From NCBI GenBank assembly GCA_964036045.1, contig OZ038385.1:5107542-5171541 (forward strand): DNA of 64,000 nt. The letters are read 5' to 3'. The first letter of the stretch is position 1. The number at the start of each line of letters is the position of its first letter. Source of the DNA: Eutreptiella sp. 'Long Island Sound 2002'. Lineage: Eukaryota > Euglenozoa > Euglenophyceae > Eutreptiales > Eutreptiaceae. Of this stretch, positions 45,701-55,380 are shown piece by piece. The notes under the pieces were generated by a model. It did not search any database, had not been told where the DNA came from, and saw only the letters and a program-made list of their open reading frames with translations. The translations under genes and the position numbers were made by a program.

Positions 45701-47913
45701 GCACTCGGTCGTGGAGAGGCACCCCATGGTTCCCCCTGGCGTCGCCCCTGTGACGAACACGAAGAGGCTCCGCGCGTGAAGAGGGGAGGCGGCTTACATC
45801 CCGCTAGACCTGACTGTTGGCCCCCAACAAAGCGGCCCCGGGCAACACCGGGAGGGCTAATCGCCGCCAGCGTGACGTGCTTCTCTCGCCGGGAGGGTGT
45901 GCCCCCGTGCTTGCGCACGTCCCCTCCTTTGGGCGGAACCCTAGAGGTTCACCGGACTTCCTGGCGTATCCCGTTCCCAAGGCATGCATGCACGTTCTTG
46001 GTACTAGGGTTCCGAGGCGCTTGGGTGTCGCACGCTCCGCCTCGAGTCCCAAAGCAGCGCAGGCCTTAGGATGCAGCCTTACCCCCGGTCTCCGGATCTC
46101 GTTTGGCCGGGTCACCTGCATGGCACGGGCTGCCTCAGTGGTCGGGCTGTGGGCACTGGGTTTCCTACTGTTGTGCGGTGTTTGTGTTTGGGTCCGGTTT
46201 GCGGTTGGGTGTGGGTTTTGTTAACCCCGCCAGTCCTGGCTGGGGTCTTGGGTGGGTGTGTTTGGGCACGGTTTGTGGTGTTGTCCCTCTAGTGTCGGCT
46301 GTTTGTGGTGTTCGTGGTTGGGCTTCGGTTTCGGCCTGCTTATGGGACGTGTGTGGTTTCGTGCGCGCCCCGCTTGCCCCCCGCCGTTTCCGGTTCCGGC
46401 GTGCGGTGTGGGCGTGCGTGCTGGGCCCGGGTGTTGGGTGTGCCCCGCCCTTCTTGGCTGGGTTGTCGGGGTGTGTTTTTTGCGCTTTTTTTTTTTTTTG
46501 CTTTGTGGTGTTGGTTGCTGGGTGTCCCTGTCCCGGGCCGTGTGGTCCCTGTCCTCCCATCTCCTTTCTTTCGGGCTGGGCTGCTGGCTCTTTTTTTTTT
46601 TCGTGGTGTGTGTCTGCATGTTTCGGTGTCCCTTTTCCCGGTGGGCCGCTGTTCCTGGCTTGATGTTGCCGGTTTTGGCTGGGTGGTCCCCCTGTGCCTC
46701 TTTGGGGGTCCTGTCTTCGGTGCCTTCTGGGGGGGGGGGGGTTGGCCGCCTCTGGTGGTGTTGGCGGGCGGTTTGGTGGCTGTGGGCTGTTTTTGCGCCC
46801 CCCCCCCCTCCCCCCTCTGTTGTTTTTTTTTGGGGGGGGGGGCTGCCTGTTCCTCCCTCTGCCTTCCCTCGGCTGGCGCACGCACTGGCCCGCATGCAGT
46901 GTTGTCTTCCGGGCTGCCGTTGGCGGTTGCGTTCTGTTTGGCCGTGTTCTGGCCCCAGGGGTCGGGTGGGCTATGTACACGTTGGGCTCGGCGCCCCTTC
47001 TTGCGGGGTTAGGTCCTGGCTCTGCCGGCTGGGCGGCTGCACCAGGCGGCTGCGTGTGGCTCTGGGTTAGGGGGCTGGGGTTGTTCGTGTCCTTTCCCCT
47101 CTGCGGTGCCGGTTTTTACCTTCTGGGTGATCCACCGTTGTTGCCGGGCGCGCTGTGGCCCCGTGTGTGGCCTGCGGTGCCGGTGTGTGGCGTGCTGGTG
47201 CGGCGCCTTCCGGGGTGCGCGGTGGCTTGCTTCGGTTAGTCCTTCAGGTTAGGGTCAGTAGTGCTGTGTTGTGCCGCTCTGTGCCGCGTCGCGTCGCGTC
47301 GTGCTGTGGCGCGTTGCACTGTGGCGCGCTGTGGTGCCGTGTGCCGTGGTCTCGCGTTGTGCCGCGGTGGGTCAGTGGAGGTCAGCCTGGCCTGTGTCGT
47401 GGTGCGGAGTGCGGGCCGGAGTGTGGCTGGCTGGTGGCTGGGGGGTGCGGTTAGGTGTGGGTGTCTCGCTGGGTCCGTGCTGTGGGGGCCTGGGCGTGCC
47501 GCTCGGGCTGGTGGGTCGGGTAGGCGTCCGTGGGGTTGCCCTCCCTGGGGGCCTGTGTCTTGGTCCCGTGTCCTCTGGGGGTTTCGGTCCCTAGCCCTGG
47601 TCGCTGTGGCCGTGCCTTCGTCCTCTTCCGGTGCCTGTGAGGTGGCCCTTGTGGCAGCCGGGGTCGTTGCCTGGCGGTGAGGGCGTGGTGGTGCGCCGTG
47701 CGGCGGCGTTCCCTGCGGCTTCCTCTGTGGGTATGGCCCGTTCTCCCCGTGTAGGTGTGCCCTCCATTCCCCGTGTGGTTTCCGGTGGCTGGTGGGTGTG
47801 CGCTGGTGTGACCCGTACAGCATCCGATGCTCGCTTCGGCGGTGCGTGTTGGGGGGTGCGCCCCCGGGAGTCGTGGGGCGTTCGGTGGGGGTGGGGCGGC
47901 GCTGCTCCCCCCG
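45701..47913 (-). other. 3' region of the LINE-like element
   Basis: Low-complexity sequence, C/A-rich on the minus strand, with many homopolymers including a 12-G run near 46730. Long open frames on both strands here reflect composition. I see no domain. Confidence 0.5.
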
Positions 47914-49728
47914 TCATGGTATGCCCTTCCTGGGTGTGGGTCGTGGCGTTTGCCGTGGTGCCCGTTTCCTCCGCGCCTTGGTCCCCGCACCTGCCCCTTC
48001 CTGGTTCTTGGGTGGTTTCCTGCCCCCATGTGGTGTCTCTTCCGGCGCCCTGTCCCTATCGGTGCCTGCCCTCACTTGGGGCCCCTCCGTGCCCTCTTGC
48101 CTGAGTGCCCCTTGGTGTCCCTTGCCCTCCCCTTGCCCTTGTCCTTCCCCTTCCTGGTGTCGTGGTGGCGGGAGGGGCGGGGTGGGGAGGGGGCGCCGAC
48201 GGCCCAGGCCTGGGGGTGGGTGGCCTGGAGCCATTGGCGGAGGGCTTGGGGGGTGCAGGGGGGGCGGAGGCCCTGGACCGCATCGCGGAGGAGGGCCTCC
48301 CATGCCGCTTGTGGCATGATGGCCTCCGGGGCGGCCTCGTTGGGGTCGGCGGGGGTGCGGGTGCGCACCTCCTCGAAGGTATGCACCATGTGCACCCCAT
48401 CGTGCCTTCCCGCTCCCCCGGCCCACTTCACCCAGCGGCGGAGCTCCTGCAAAGCGGGGGCAGACCACCAGGCGAGGTGGGCGGGGGCCAGGAGGGGGGA
48501 GGGGTCCGTACCCGGGGTCCTGGAGCGGCGGGGGGGAGGATGTGGACCTGTGGTGGTGGTGGGGGTGGCGGTGCCTGGGGGAGCGGGAGCGGCGGTGGCG
48601 GGGGCTGGGGGTGGAGGACGGGTACGGGCGGAGGGGGGAACGGGAGGGGGAGGTGGACATGGGGCGGCGGTGGCGCGCTTGGTGGCGTCCGGGGGAGCGG
48701 GAGTGGTGATGGCGGGGGCTGGGGGTTGTGGATGGGTATGGGCGGCGGGGGGAACGGGGAGCCCGGCGGGGCCTGTGGGGGGAGGGGGAGGTGGACATGG
48801 GGCGGCGGTGGCGTGCCTGGCGGCGTCGGGGGGAGCGGAAGCGGTGGTGGCGGGGGCTCGGGGTGGGGGTCTTGTATGGCCGGAGGGGGGAGGGGGAGGT
48901 GGACATGGGGCGGCGGTGGCGCTCCTGGTGGCGCCCGGGGGAGCGGGAGCGGCGGGAGCGGGGTCCCGGGGGGTCGTGGTGGCACCTGGGGGAGCGGGAG
49001 CGGCGCGAGTGGGTGGTTGAGGCGCGGTGGCGGTGTGGGGAGTGTGGGCGCCGGGGGCGAGTGTGCCGTGCGGGGGGGGAGCTGGAGCGCCGCCGTTTGC
49101 GGGACCGGGCCTCATCGCTCGAGTCGGGCCAGTCAGGAGGCGTCAGCGGGTCCTGGGGGGCTTCGCGTGGTGCCGCCTGGTACTGGGGGGGGGGGGGGAG
49201 GTCGCCCGTTGTCCATGGATCCGCCACGTAGGGGTGTGGTGGCGGCAGCGGCTGGTGGTATGGGTCGAGTGACTGTCCTTGGCATGTTGGGCCCAGGGGG
49301 CCCCTTCGGCGTGGACGTGGTGGCCGGGGGGATACCGTTCCTGGTACGGGGGGGATGGCTGGTACGGGGGGGGTGGTCCCTGGTGGTAGGTGGGGTATGC
49401 GGGTGGAGCGCTCGGTGGCTGCCATCCCATTCGCTGGTGCTGTTCGTGCACGGGGGGTTGTGGCCCGGTCGGGTAGGGTGGTGGGCAGTGGTAGTGGTGG
49501 GGGTGGTGTTGGTAGTGGTGGTGGTGGGGCCGCTGGTGGTGGTGGTGTTGGTAGTGGTGGGGTTGGTGTTGCGGGTATGGCCCATGGACCCCTTGCTGGT
49601 TTTCCGGTCCCCCTTGTGGGGGTGGGGGGTTGGGCATCGTGGGCAGCCCCTCGGGCTGCACTATGTGGTTGGCAGGGGGGGCGGGTTGGGGGCTGGGCTT
49701 GACGGTGACGATGGTCGAGGGGTCCCAC
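47914..49728 (-). pseudogene. Ser/Arg-rich repeat protein segment of the LINE-like element
   Basis: The plausible coding path starts around DPYHQPLPPPHPYVADPW, then DWPDSSDEARSRKRRRSSS, and a long SR-type domain. Within it a unit containing RHRRPMSTSPS recurs three times; the corresponding DNA unit starts at 48651, 48789 and 48897, spacings 138 and 108 bp. The frame then appears to switch at a C/G run near 48521. The new frame (ending 48072) reads HLAWWSAPALQELRRWVKWA, MPQAAWEALLRDAVQGL, and a basic KGKDKGKGRARDTKG tail. This looks like a nucleic-acid-binding ORF1/gag-type protein. No named family is recognised. Confidence 0.45.
48640..48970. repeat. minisatellite encoding SR-type repeats
   Basis: Three imperfect units carrying AGGTGGACATGGGGCGGCGG are spaced 138 and 108 bp apart. 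Length differences are multiples of three, so the repeat stays in frame. Confidence 0.8.
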
Positions 49729-50549
49729 GTCCCTGGGTCGGTTTGGCCGGAGGTGGTGGTGGTTTGTGGGGGATGGATGACGGGGCGCTTGGTGACGGGG
49801 ATGTGGACGAGGGCTTGGACGGGGTCATGTTGGGTGGCCGCCTCTGCGGTGGTGGTGGCTGCCGGTGGGAGGGGGGCGTGGGTTGTGGTGGGTGCGGGGT
49901 CCTGGCTTGGGTGAGGGTCTGGGTTGGGGCGGTGTCTGTTGGGTTTGTGTCGTTGCGTTTGTGGTGTTGTGTGTGCTCGCGTGGGCGCCGGCTTGGGTTT
50001 GGGGTCGGGTTGGGGGTTGGGGTCCGGTTCCAGGTTGAGGAGGACCTCTGTCTGGAGGTGTGAGGGCGCCGATGTCGGGTCGGGGGTCTTCCCGGTGCGT
50101 TGCGGGGGTGCCCGAGGCGCCTGTGTGGGGGTCAGGGGGTCGGTGCATGCAGCCGTGGCTTTGGCTTTTGCCGTGGCCTTGAGGATGAGGGCGGCGGGGA
50201 GGGGGGGGTCGGAGGATGAGGTGGAGGAGGAGGATGAGGCTGAGGATGAGCAGGAGGTGGTGGACGCGGGTTGGGCTGTGATGCGGGCGGGCTTGCGACG
50301 GCGGCTTCTGCTGCGGCCACGGAGGGGAGGATGGAGGGCATGTCCTCGGGCTGTAGGTTGGGGGCGGGCGGCTGGGGGGGCCCGGTCGTGACCTGGCGGC
50401 CCGGCGGGCCGATCTGGTCGGCAGCGGAGGGGGAGGGAGGCGCGGGGCTGTGGCCTTCTCCTTCTGGGCTTGGCTGGGCCCGGGTCCTGTAATGGGTGAG
50501 GTGGTGTGGGTTGGCGTCCGCGGGGGGGAACAGTTCGCGTGGGCTGCAT
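49143..50549 (-). pseudogene. Ser/His/Pro-rich segment of the LINE-like element
   Basis: It includes a poly-Ser run (SCSSSASSSSSTSSSD) and a segment that looks less biased (QALVHIPVTKRPVIHPPQ, DPGTWDPSTIVTVKP). His/Tyr/Gln repeats follow (HHYQHHHHQRPHHHHYQHH) from a (GGT)n-like tract at about 49484-49570. A 13-G run at about 49188 sits at the probable frame switch into the SR-rich segment. No family is recognised. Confidence 0.4.
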
Positions 50550-51142
50550 TCAGGGGCCGGGGGGGTTGGGTCTGGGTCTTCTGGGGTGTGTGCGGGGGGC
50601 GTGGGCGGGCCACTGGGTGGGGTGGGCGCGCCGCGGGGCGCGGGGCTCCTCTCGGCGGGTGTGTGTGTGTTGTCGAGTGTGGGGGATGGTGAGGGGTGTC
50701 CGGCGGGTGGGTGTGTGGCGGGCGTGTGCTGGTGTTCGGGCGGGTGGGGGAGGCCCGTGTCGCGGGGCCCAGGGGTGCGCGCGATGGTGGGCGTGTGTGG
50801 GTCTCCGGGTGGGCAGCGAGAGGGGAGGGGCTTGGGCGGGGATTGTGCGGTGGGGTGCGTTGTGTCGGTGTATGTGTCCGCTCGCCGCGGCGCGCTTGCG
50901 TGGCCAGTTGTAGGCCGGGCGATTTGGAGGAGAAGCTTGCCGTCTTCTGCTGCCGCAGCAAGGATTTCGCAGACGAGCTTGCGTATCTGGTGGACCTCTT
51001 GGTCAGTGGTGGGAAGGGGGTATGCTAGCTTTGGGCTAAGACCCACGCGGCTGAGGACCCTGTGGATGGCGTGGTACCCGCGGGTGAGGGATTGCTGCGG
51101 TCTGGGGGGGGGGTTTTGGCCGCGTGTCCGGGCCCGCCTCAA
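50132..51142 (-). pseudogene. helical then Pro-rich segment of the LINE-like element
   Basis: The first ~75 residues are ordinary protein-like: QSLTRGYHAIHRVLSRVGLS, KLAYPLPTTDQEVHQIRKLV, AAAEDGKLLLQIAR. A long Pro/Thr/His-rich stretch follows. It probably continues the upstream 385-residue frame after a slip at a 10-G run near 51105. Unrecognised. Confidence 0.4.
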
Positions 51143-52193
51143 CTTGTGTGTGGGCGTCGGGGATGGCCCAACTCCAGGGCACGGTCCCCGTGAGTGGCCA
51201 GCGGCGCTGGATCCAGTGGGTCAGGCAGAGCATGGCCAATCCCAGGTGGTAGCCCGCCTTCCCTGAGGTGATTTGGGCCAGGGCGCGGGCTGGGGGCTTG
51301 TCCCCTGGCTGGAGGACGCCCCTGAGGACCCTGTGCTGGGTGGTGGATTCGCCTACTGCCCCTGGCGAGGCGGTCCCTGGGGCGAGCATGGTGTCTGTCC
51401 CTTTGATGAGCCATTGCGGGCCGGGGGACGTAGCCGTAGCGGCTATCACGTAGTAGTGCCCGCGCTCGAGGACTGTAACGCAGACCTCCGGCGGGGGGTG
51501 GTCACTGTCTGTAGGTGGGGGGGGGGGGTCGTCGTCTGGGGTGCGGAGGCCGGCGGCACGCAGGGCGGTGTCGCGGGTTGGTGCGGTGGCCTGTTCCCAC
51601 TGCTCCGGGCGGTTCGGGTCCGCTGGGTGGTCCTTCTCCGCTGGGGCCCGTCGTAGGCGTACGGTCCCTCGACGCGTGACGTTGATTTCGGTGTCGTGTG
51701 TCAGGGCCTGGCCCAACTCAATGGGGGGGATCCAGACGTTCTGGCCCTGGGTGTGTTTGCGGGCTCGCCAGAGTACGAGGTCTAAGATGGCCTCGTGGAG
51801 GCCGCTGCCTGGGGTGGTCAGGTCCCGGAGGGCTTTGACGGTGGGCTTGGTCCAGTCCTCTTGTAGGCGGTACCAGCCCAGGAGGGTGGTCGGGGCCCTG
51901 CCTTGGAGTGTTGCTCGGAGGAGGTCGGGGTCGCGGATGGTGGCCGGTGTGAGGGGGGGGTGCCCCGGGTCCGAGGGGGGTGGGCTGGATGGGTTGCCGG
52001 GGTCTTGCGTGTCTACGTCAACGTACGGTTGTCCCTGGTTGGGCTCGGCCGGGCTGGGCGGTGCCGGCCGGCTTCTTGGGTGAGAGATGGTCCTCGGGGC
52101 GCTGTGGTGGTGTCTTGGAGGCCTGCGGATGGAGATGGGGGGCACGTGCGGGGCGCGGAGTGGGTTAGTGGACATCTGGGTCATGCACGGCAT
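51036..52193 (-). pseudogene. 385-residue unrecognised ORF of the LINE-like element
   Basis: The ATG at 52193 overlaps the end of the preceding ORF by 29 nt in another frame. After a Pro-rich N-terminus the middle looks globular: LLGWYRLQEDWTKPTVKALR, SGLHEAILDLVLWRARKH, VWIPPIELGQAL, EVCVTVLERGHYYVIAATA, QWLIKGTDTMLAPG, GLAMLCLTHWIQRRWP. The order of a helical W/L-rich part, then a hydrophobic strand plus GH, then a Trp/Asp strand faintly recalls Ulp1/C48 cysteine proteases, which some LINE families encode. I cannot place a full catalytic set, so this is only a suggestion. Confidence 0.45.
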
Positions 52194-52685
52194 GGTAATG
52201 GATGAGACGCTGCATGTGTTCCCTGGCGGTGGGGTCGGTGAGTTGCTCCGCGTGTGTTAACAGGAGGTGTTTGCGGTGTACCATTTGGGCCGCTGCTCTG
52301 CGGACTGCCTCTAGCTGGAGGTGCGCTGCTGCCTCCATTGGGCTTTCCGTGTGTTTGGTGAGGTGTCGGTGCAGGGCCTGTGTCACCGCCCCTCTCATGG
52401 TGGCTTCCTTGACCAGGGGAACCCGGAAGAGGTGTTCGGTGGCCTGGTGTGCGTGGCTGTGGGTTGGCCATCCTTCGTGTTGTCGTAGGGTTTCTGCCGG
52501 GGACCAGCCCACTAGCGTGTCTCTGCCTGTATGGTGGGGGAATTTCTTGAAGTGTTCCCAGTCCTCCGGGGTGGTGTGGTCGCACGAGTAACGGGTGTGT
52601 TCTTCGGGGACGTGGATGTGTTTGCGGGCGAGCCATCTGGCGACCCTGGTGAGGAATGGTAGTTGCTCCCTGAGGAGCTGGATGC
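52165..52685 (-). pseudogene. C-terminal fragment of a LINE-type reverse transcriptase ORF (probable)
   Basis: The frame enters from the flanking duplicated Ty3 sequence. Its own part begins at SIQLLREQLPFLTRVARWLA and continues RKHIHVPEEHTRYSCDHTTP and EDWEHFKKFPHHTGRD, which resembles the Cys/His finger near the end of many LINE RT proteins. An expected Cys appears as Phe (KKFP), perhaps decay. The rest is helical (TMRGAVTQALHRHLTKH, MEAAAHLQLEAVRRAAAQM) and ends HDPDVH, TAA. No catalytic RT motif is present, so the assignment is inferred. Confidence 0.5.
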
Positions 52686-53229
52686 TTACAGAGGTTTGAA
52701 CGAGCAAACCGAGCACGACTCGTACTCGCTTCCTCTGATCGACACCATCCTCCAAAAGCAACAAAAAAAGCTGATCTTCACGGTGTTAGACCTGAAACAC
52801 GGCTATCACCAGATGCCGCTACACCCAGACTCCAGGCCCTGCACAGCGATGTCGACGCCGCTGGGGCCCATGCAGTGGAAAGCAGTGCCTATGGGCGCCA
52901 AGAATGGCAACGCCCCTTTCCAGCGCATGATGGAGGACCTACTCGGTCCTGTCCGGGACTGTGCCGACCCCTTTGTGGATGATATCATCATCGGGTCCGG
53001 CACGGAGGACATGACTGAGGACGAGCTCATCGACGCGCATGAGAAGGATCTGTACCGAGTACTCAGCGAGCTGGACAAGCACAACATGGTGTGCAAGCCC
53101 ACCAAAGCCTCGCTCTTCGTGAACGAAGTGGAGTTTGGGGGTCACGTGGTTGGTCACGGGCAACCCCGTCCCATGCCTGGGAAGCTGGCGTCCCTGCACA
53201 ACTGGGAGAAGCCCCAGACCATCAGCGAA
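52686..53229 (+). repeat. right copy of 544-bp direct duplication
   Basis: Matches 45142-45685 without gaps. This copy keeps an open RT frame with the FVDD box (about 52971-52982). Confidence 0.92.
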
Positions 53230-53366
53230 CTCCGATCCTTCATGGGGTTCTGCAATTACTATTCGGGCTACGTCCGGATGTATGCAGAGCTATCGGGGCC
53301 GCTGCACAAGATGCTGCAGGTGGGCAAGTTCGATGGCCGGAAGGGGAGCAAGCAGAAGCTTGCCTG
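52686..53366 (+). pseudogene. pol: pol of element 3: reverse transcriptase (right part)
   Basis: The frame covers the duplicated RT palm and continues past it into the thumb/connection: FVNEVEFGGHVVGHG, SELRSFMGFCNYYSGYVRM, SGPLHKMLQVGKF. It is cut after SKQKLA by the 2.8-kb LTR element at 53367. Removing that element and one copy of its target duplication would restore the frame into the RNase H domain at 56149, which shows that the insertion is a simple one. Confidence 0.9.
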
Positions 53367-54163
53367 TGTTAACCACGCAACTGAATTAATCCACGTCTTT
53401 TCATTTTTGGAAATGAATGACCTTGAATTTGTTTTCCTTGAAACTTATCCAAGTTTTCCTTCAAATAACCCAAAAATACACCCCAAATGCAACCACAAAA
53501 GGCGACGGAAACATACTACGTGTTCGACGAAATCACGAGAGTGATTTCGAAACGGTCCCTTTCATGTCCTAAGAAGATATGAACAAAAGGGGACATATAA
53601 AAATGAAATATGACCAAAACAATGCATAAATGCAACATGAACACGGGTCTCCCCCCAACGCGTGGTGCCGGTGCACCGACGCGTTTGGAAACCCAATCAG
53701 CATATGCATGCAAAGCCCAACTGATGGGCTTTCATTTGGTGTGCTTACATTCAGGATCTGAGCAACCTGTGTTTTTATAAAAAATCACGAACATGACCTA
53801 CTTGGGCCAAAAAAACTAGCACGGATCGGCACCGCGATAGTGCCGTAATATTCGCTTATGTCTAAAACTGATATGGAATTAATCTAAACAATAAAACTGT
53901 TTGAAATATCTTAAAAATCGTCAGAAATCGACAATTTCTGGATCGGCGCGCGCGATCTCAGGACTGGCCGTCGCCGACCCAAACTCAGTTTTATAGTACA
54001 GAAAATGGTGAAAACACCATCAATGTAAAACTACAGAAATTCCTGATCCACTGATACCAACACTGTCCAAAACAGTGCTTGGATCGTGGTTTTCTGTGGG
54101 TGTACATATATCAGGATTTTGCACTGAAAAAAGCGAGAATATAGGTTGCACGAAAACCTTACA
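53367..54163. repeat. left LTR of the 2.8-kb element
   Basis: It has 29 bp (TGTTAACCACGCAACTGAAT...) followed by the 768-bp shared repeat ending TTACA, then CTCCCCTCCCAAG. The 29-bp head is absent from the right LTR but recurs in a 37-bp interior copy. Confidence 0.85.
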
Positions 54164-54266
54164 CTCCCCTCCCAAGTCCTAAGACACATCTCAGGCTGAA
54201 AAGCACAAAGAAGGTGCAGTGCAACAACAAAATTGGGTGGGAAAAATGCAAAGCATTTGGGTCGGG

Positions 54267-54303
54267 TGTTAGCCACGCAACTGAATTGCTCCACGGGTTA
54301 ACA
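54267..54303. repeat. 37-bp mini-LTR-like segment
   Basis: TGTTAGCCACGCAACTGAAT... ends GGTTAACA, so its termini (TGTTA/TAACA) are inverted. It matches the 29-bp head of the left LTR (four mismatches) and, like that LTR, is followed by CTCCCCTCCCAAG. It may be an LTR with its 768-bp middle deleted. Confidence 0.65.
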
Positions 54304-54963
54304 CTCCCCTCCCAAGCTCAGAAACACCCACAGAAAATGGGTGCTTCTGTGGCTGAATCTATGAAGATAAGCCGCGCAGCAATAAAAAAACACAGATTTT
54401 TACTTTGATCCCGGACCTGGGATTTTAGGAGGCACCGCTGGGTTCCGGTACCCGCATGTAATGTACATGTCTACACACACACCACTCATGGCACTCACAA
54501 GTGCCTCACACATAGGGTCCTCTGACCCCCAGGCTCAATCACAGTAAAATTTCTGCAATCCTGGACAGAGATTATTCATGAAAAAATGAACTCTGCACAG
54601 AATTTAAAATAAAAAATAGAGAAAAAAAATAGTGAACAAACAAAAAATAAAAAAATGCACTTCTGAGATGTCCTGACCCTAAAACCAAAGACAACACAAA
54701 GCAAATCAGAAAAATTCACAGCTTGTAAACTCATCCACTGATCATATAAGATAATACAGAAATAACCAATAAGACCATTTCTCATGGCCCATAGTTATTA
54801 TGATTACAATTAAGGTCACCAATGTTCTTGGCCCATACCATGAATTATTTTTTCTGAAATCTTCATATTTTTGACTTCCAACTTGACCACTTCGTAATCT
54901 GCAGGATGTGGGCAGCGCTGTCGTCCTTGCTGGAGGTTGAGAATTCACCAATGATCATGATAT

Positions 54964-55085
54964 AATCTTGAGAACCATCCAAAGGTCCATGGCACTTTGT
55001 CCATGGCACCTACATGGAGTAATCAATCTTGAGAACCATCCAAAGGTCCATGGCACTTTGTCCATGGCACCTACATGGAGTAATC
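54964..55085. repeat. perfect 2 x 61-bp tandem duplication
   Basis: Units start AATCTTGAGAACCATCC at 54964 and 55025 and are identical. Each holds a hairpin-forming CCATGGCACTTTGTCCATGG. Confidence 0.95.
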
Positions 55086-55340
55086 AAATGAAAACTATCA
55101 TGCGCTGACACCATTGGGATAATCGCGCTGCAGCTTGTTCTTCAGCGCTACGCACTCCCAGCGCGATGGTGAAGGTCTCCTTGGTCGTCAATGTCCTTGT
55201 AATAGGGCTCAAAATAGTCAAATGGTCCTTAAATGGTGTAGGCACCAAGGACCTTCTTGAACATGATTTTGGGGTTTACCAATTGCTCCATAGATCTCGT
55301 CGACGATGTTTGCGTCGTCGCGGTTGTCGTCTTCAACGTT

Positions 55341-55363
55341 GTCGTCGTCGTCGTCGTCGTCGT
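55341..55363. repeat. (GTC)n microsatellite
   Basis: About seven GTC/CGT units lie just upstream of the right LTR of the 2.8-kb element. Confidence 0.9.
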
Positions 55364-55380
55364 TGAGGGCGTTTCGAAAT

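Larger units (their letters stand above)
45686..52685 (-). mobile_element. 7.0-kb GC-rich LINE-like element inserted in element 3 RT
   Basis: This minus-strand insert is exactly bounded by the 544-bp duplication. Its 3' end is a (ACCT)n tail at the left junction (GGTAGGTAGGTAGGT on the plus strand, 45686-45700). The 5' end starts inside a coding frame that resembles the C-terminal zinc-finger region of a LINE reverse transcriptase, which is consistent with 5' truncation. Several kilobases of Pro/His/Arg/Ser-rich frames on the same strand follow, then a low-complexity G/T-rich (plus strand) 3' region. Base composition is strikingly unlike element 3. Assignment to non-LTR retrotransposons is inference from the tail, truncation and zinc-finger-like segment. 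No RT catalytic core remains. Confidence 0.65.

Noticed and set aside
46103-51266. Long plus-strand open frames in the GC-rich insert (for example 48105-50063, 652 residues; 46252-47070)
   Set aside because: They are Gly/Trp/Val-rich complements of the Pro/His/Ser-rich minus-strand frames and show no domain. Extreme base composition makes stop codons rare on both strands.
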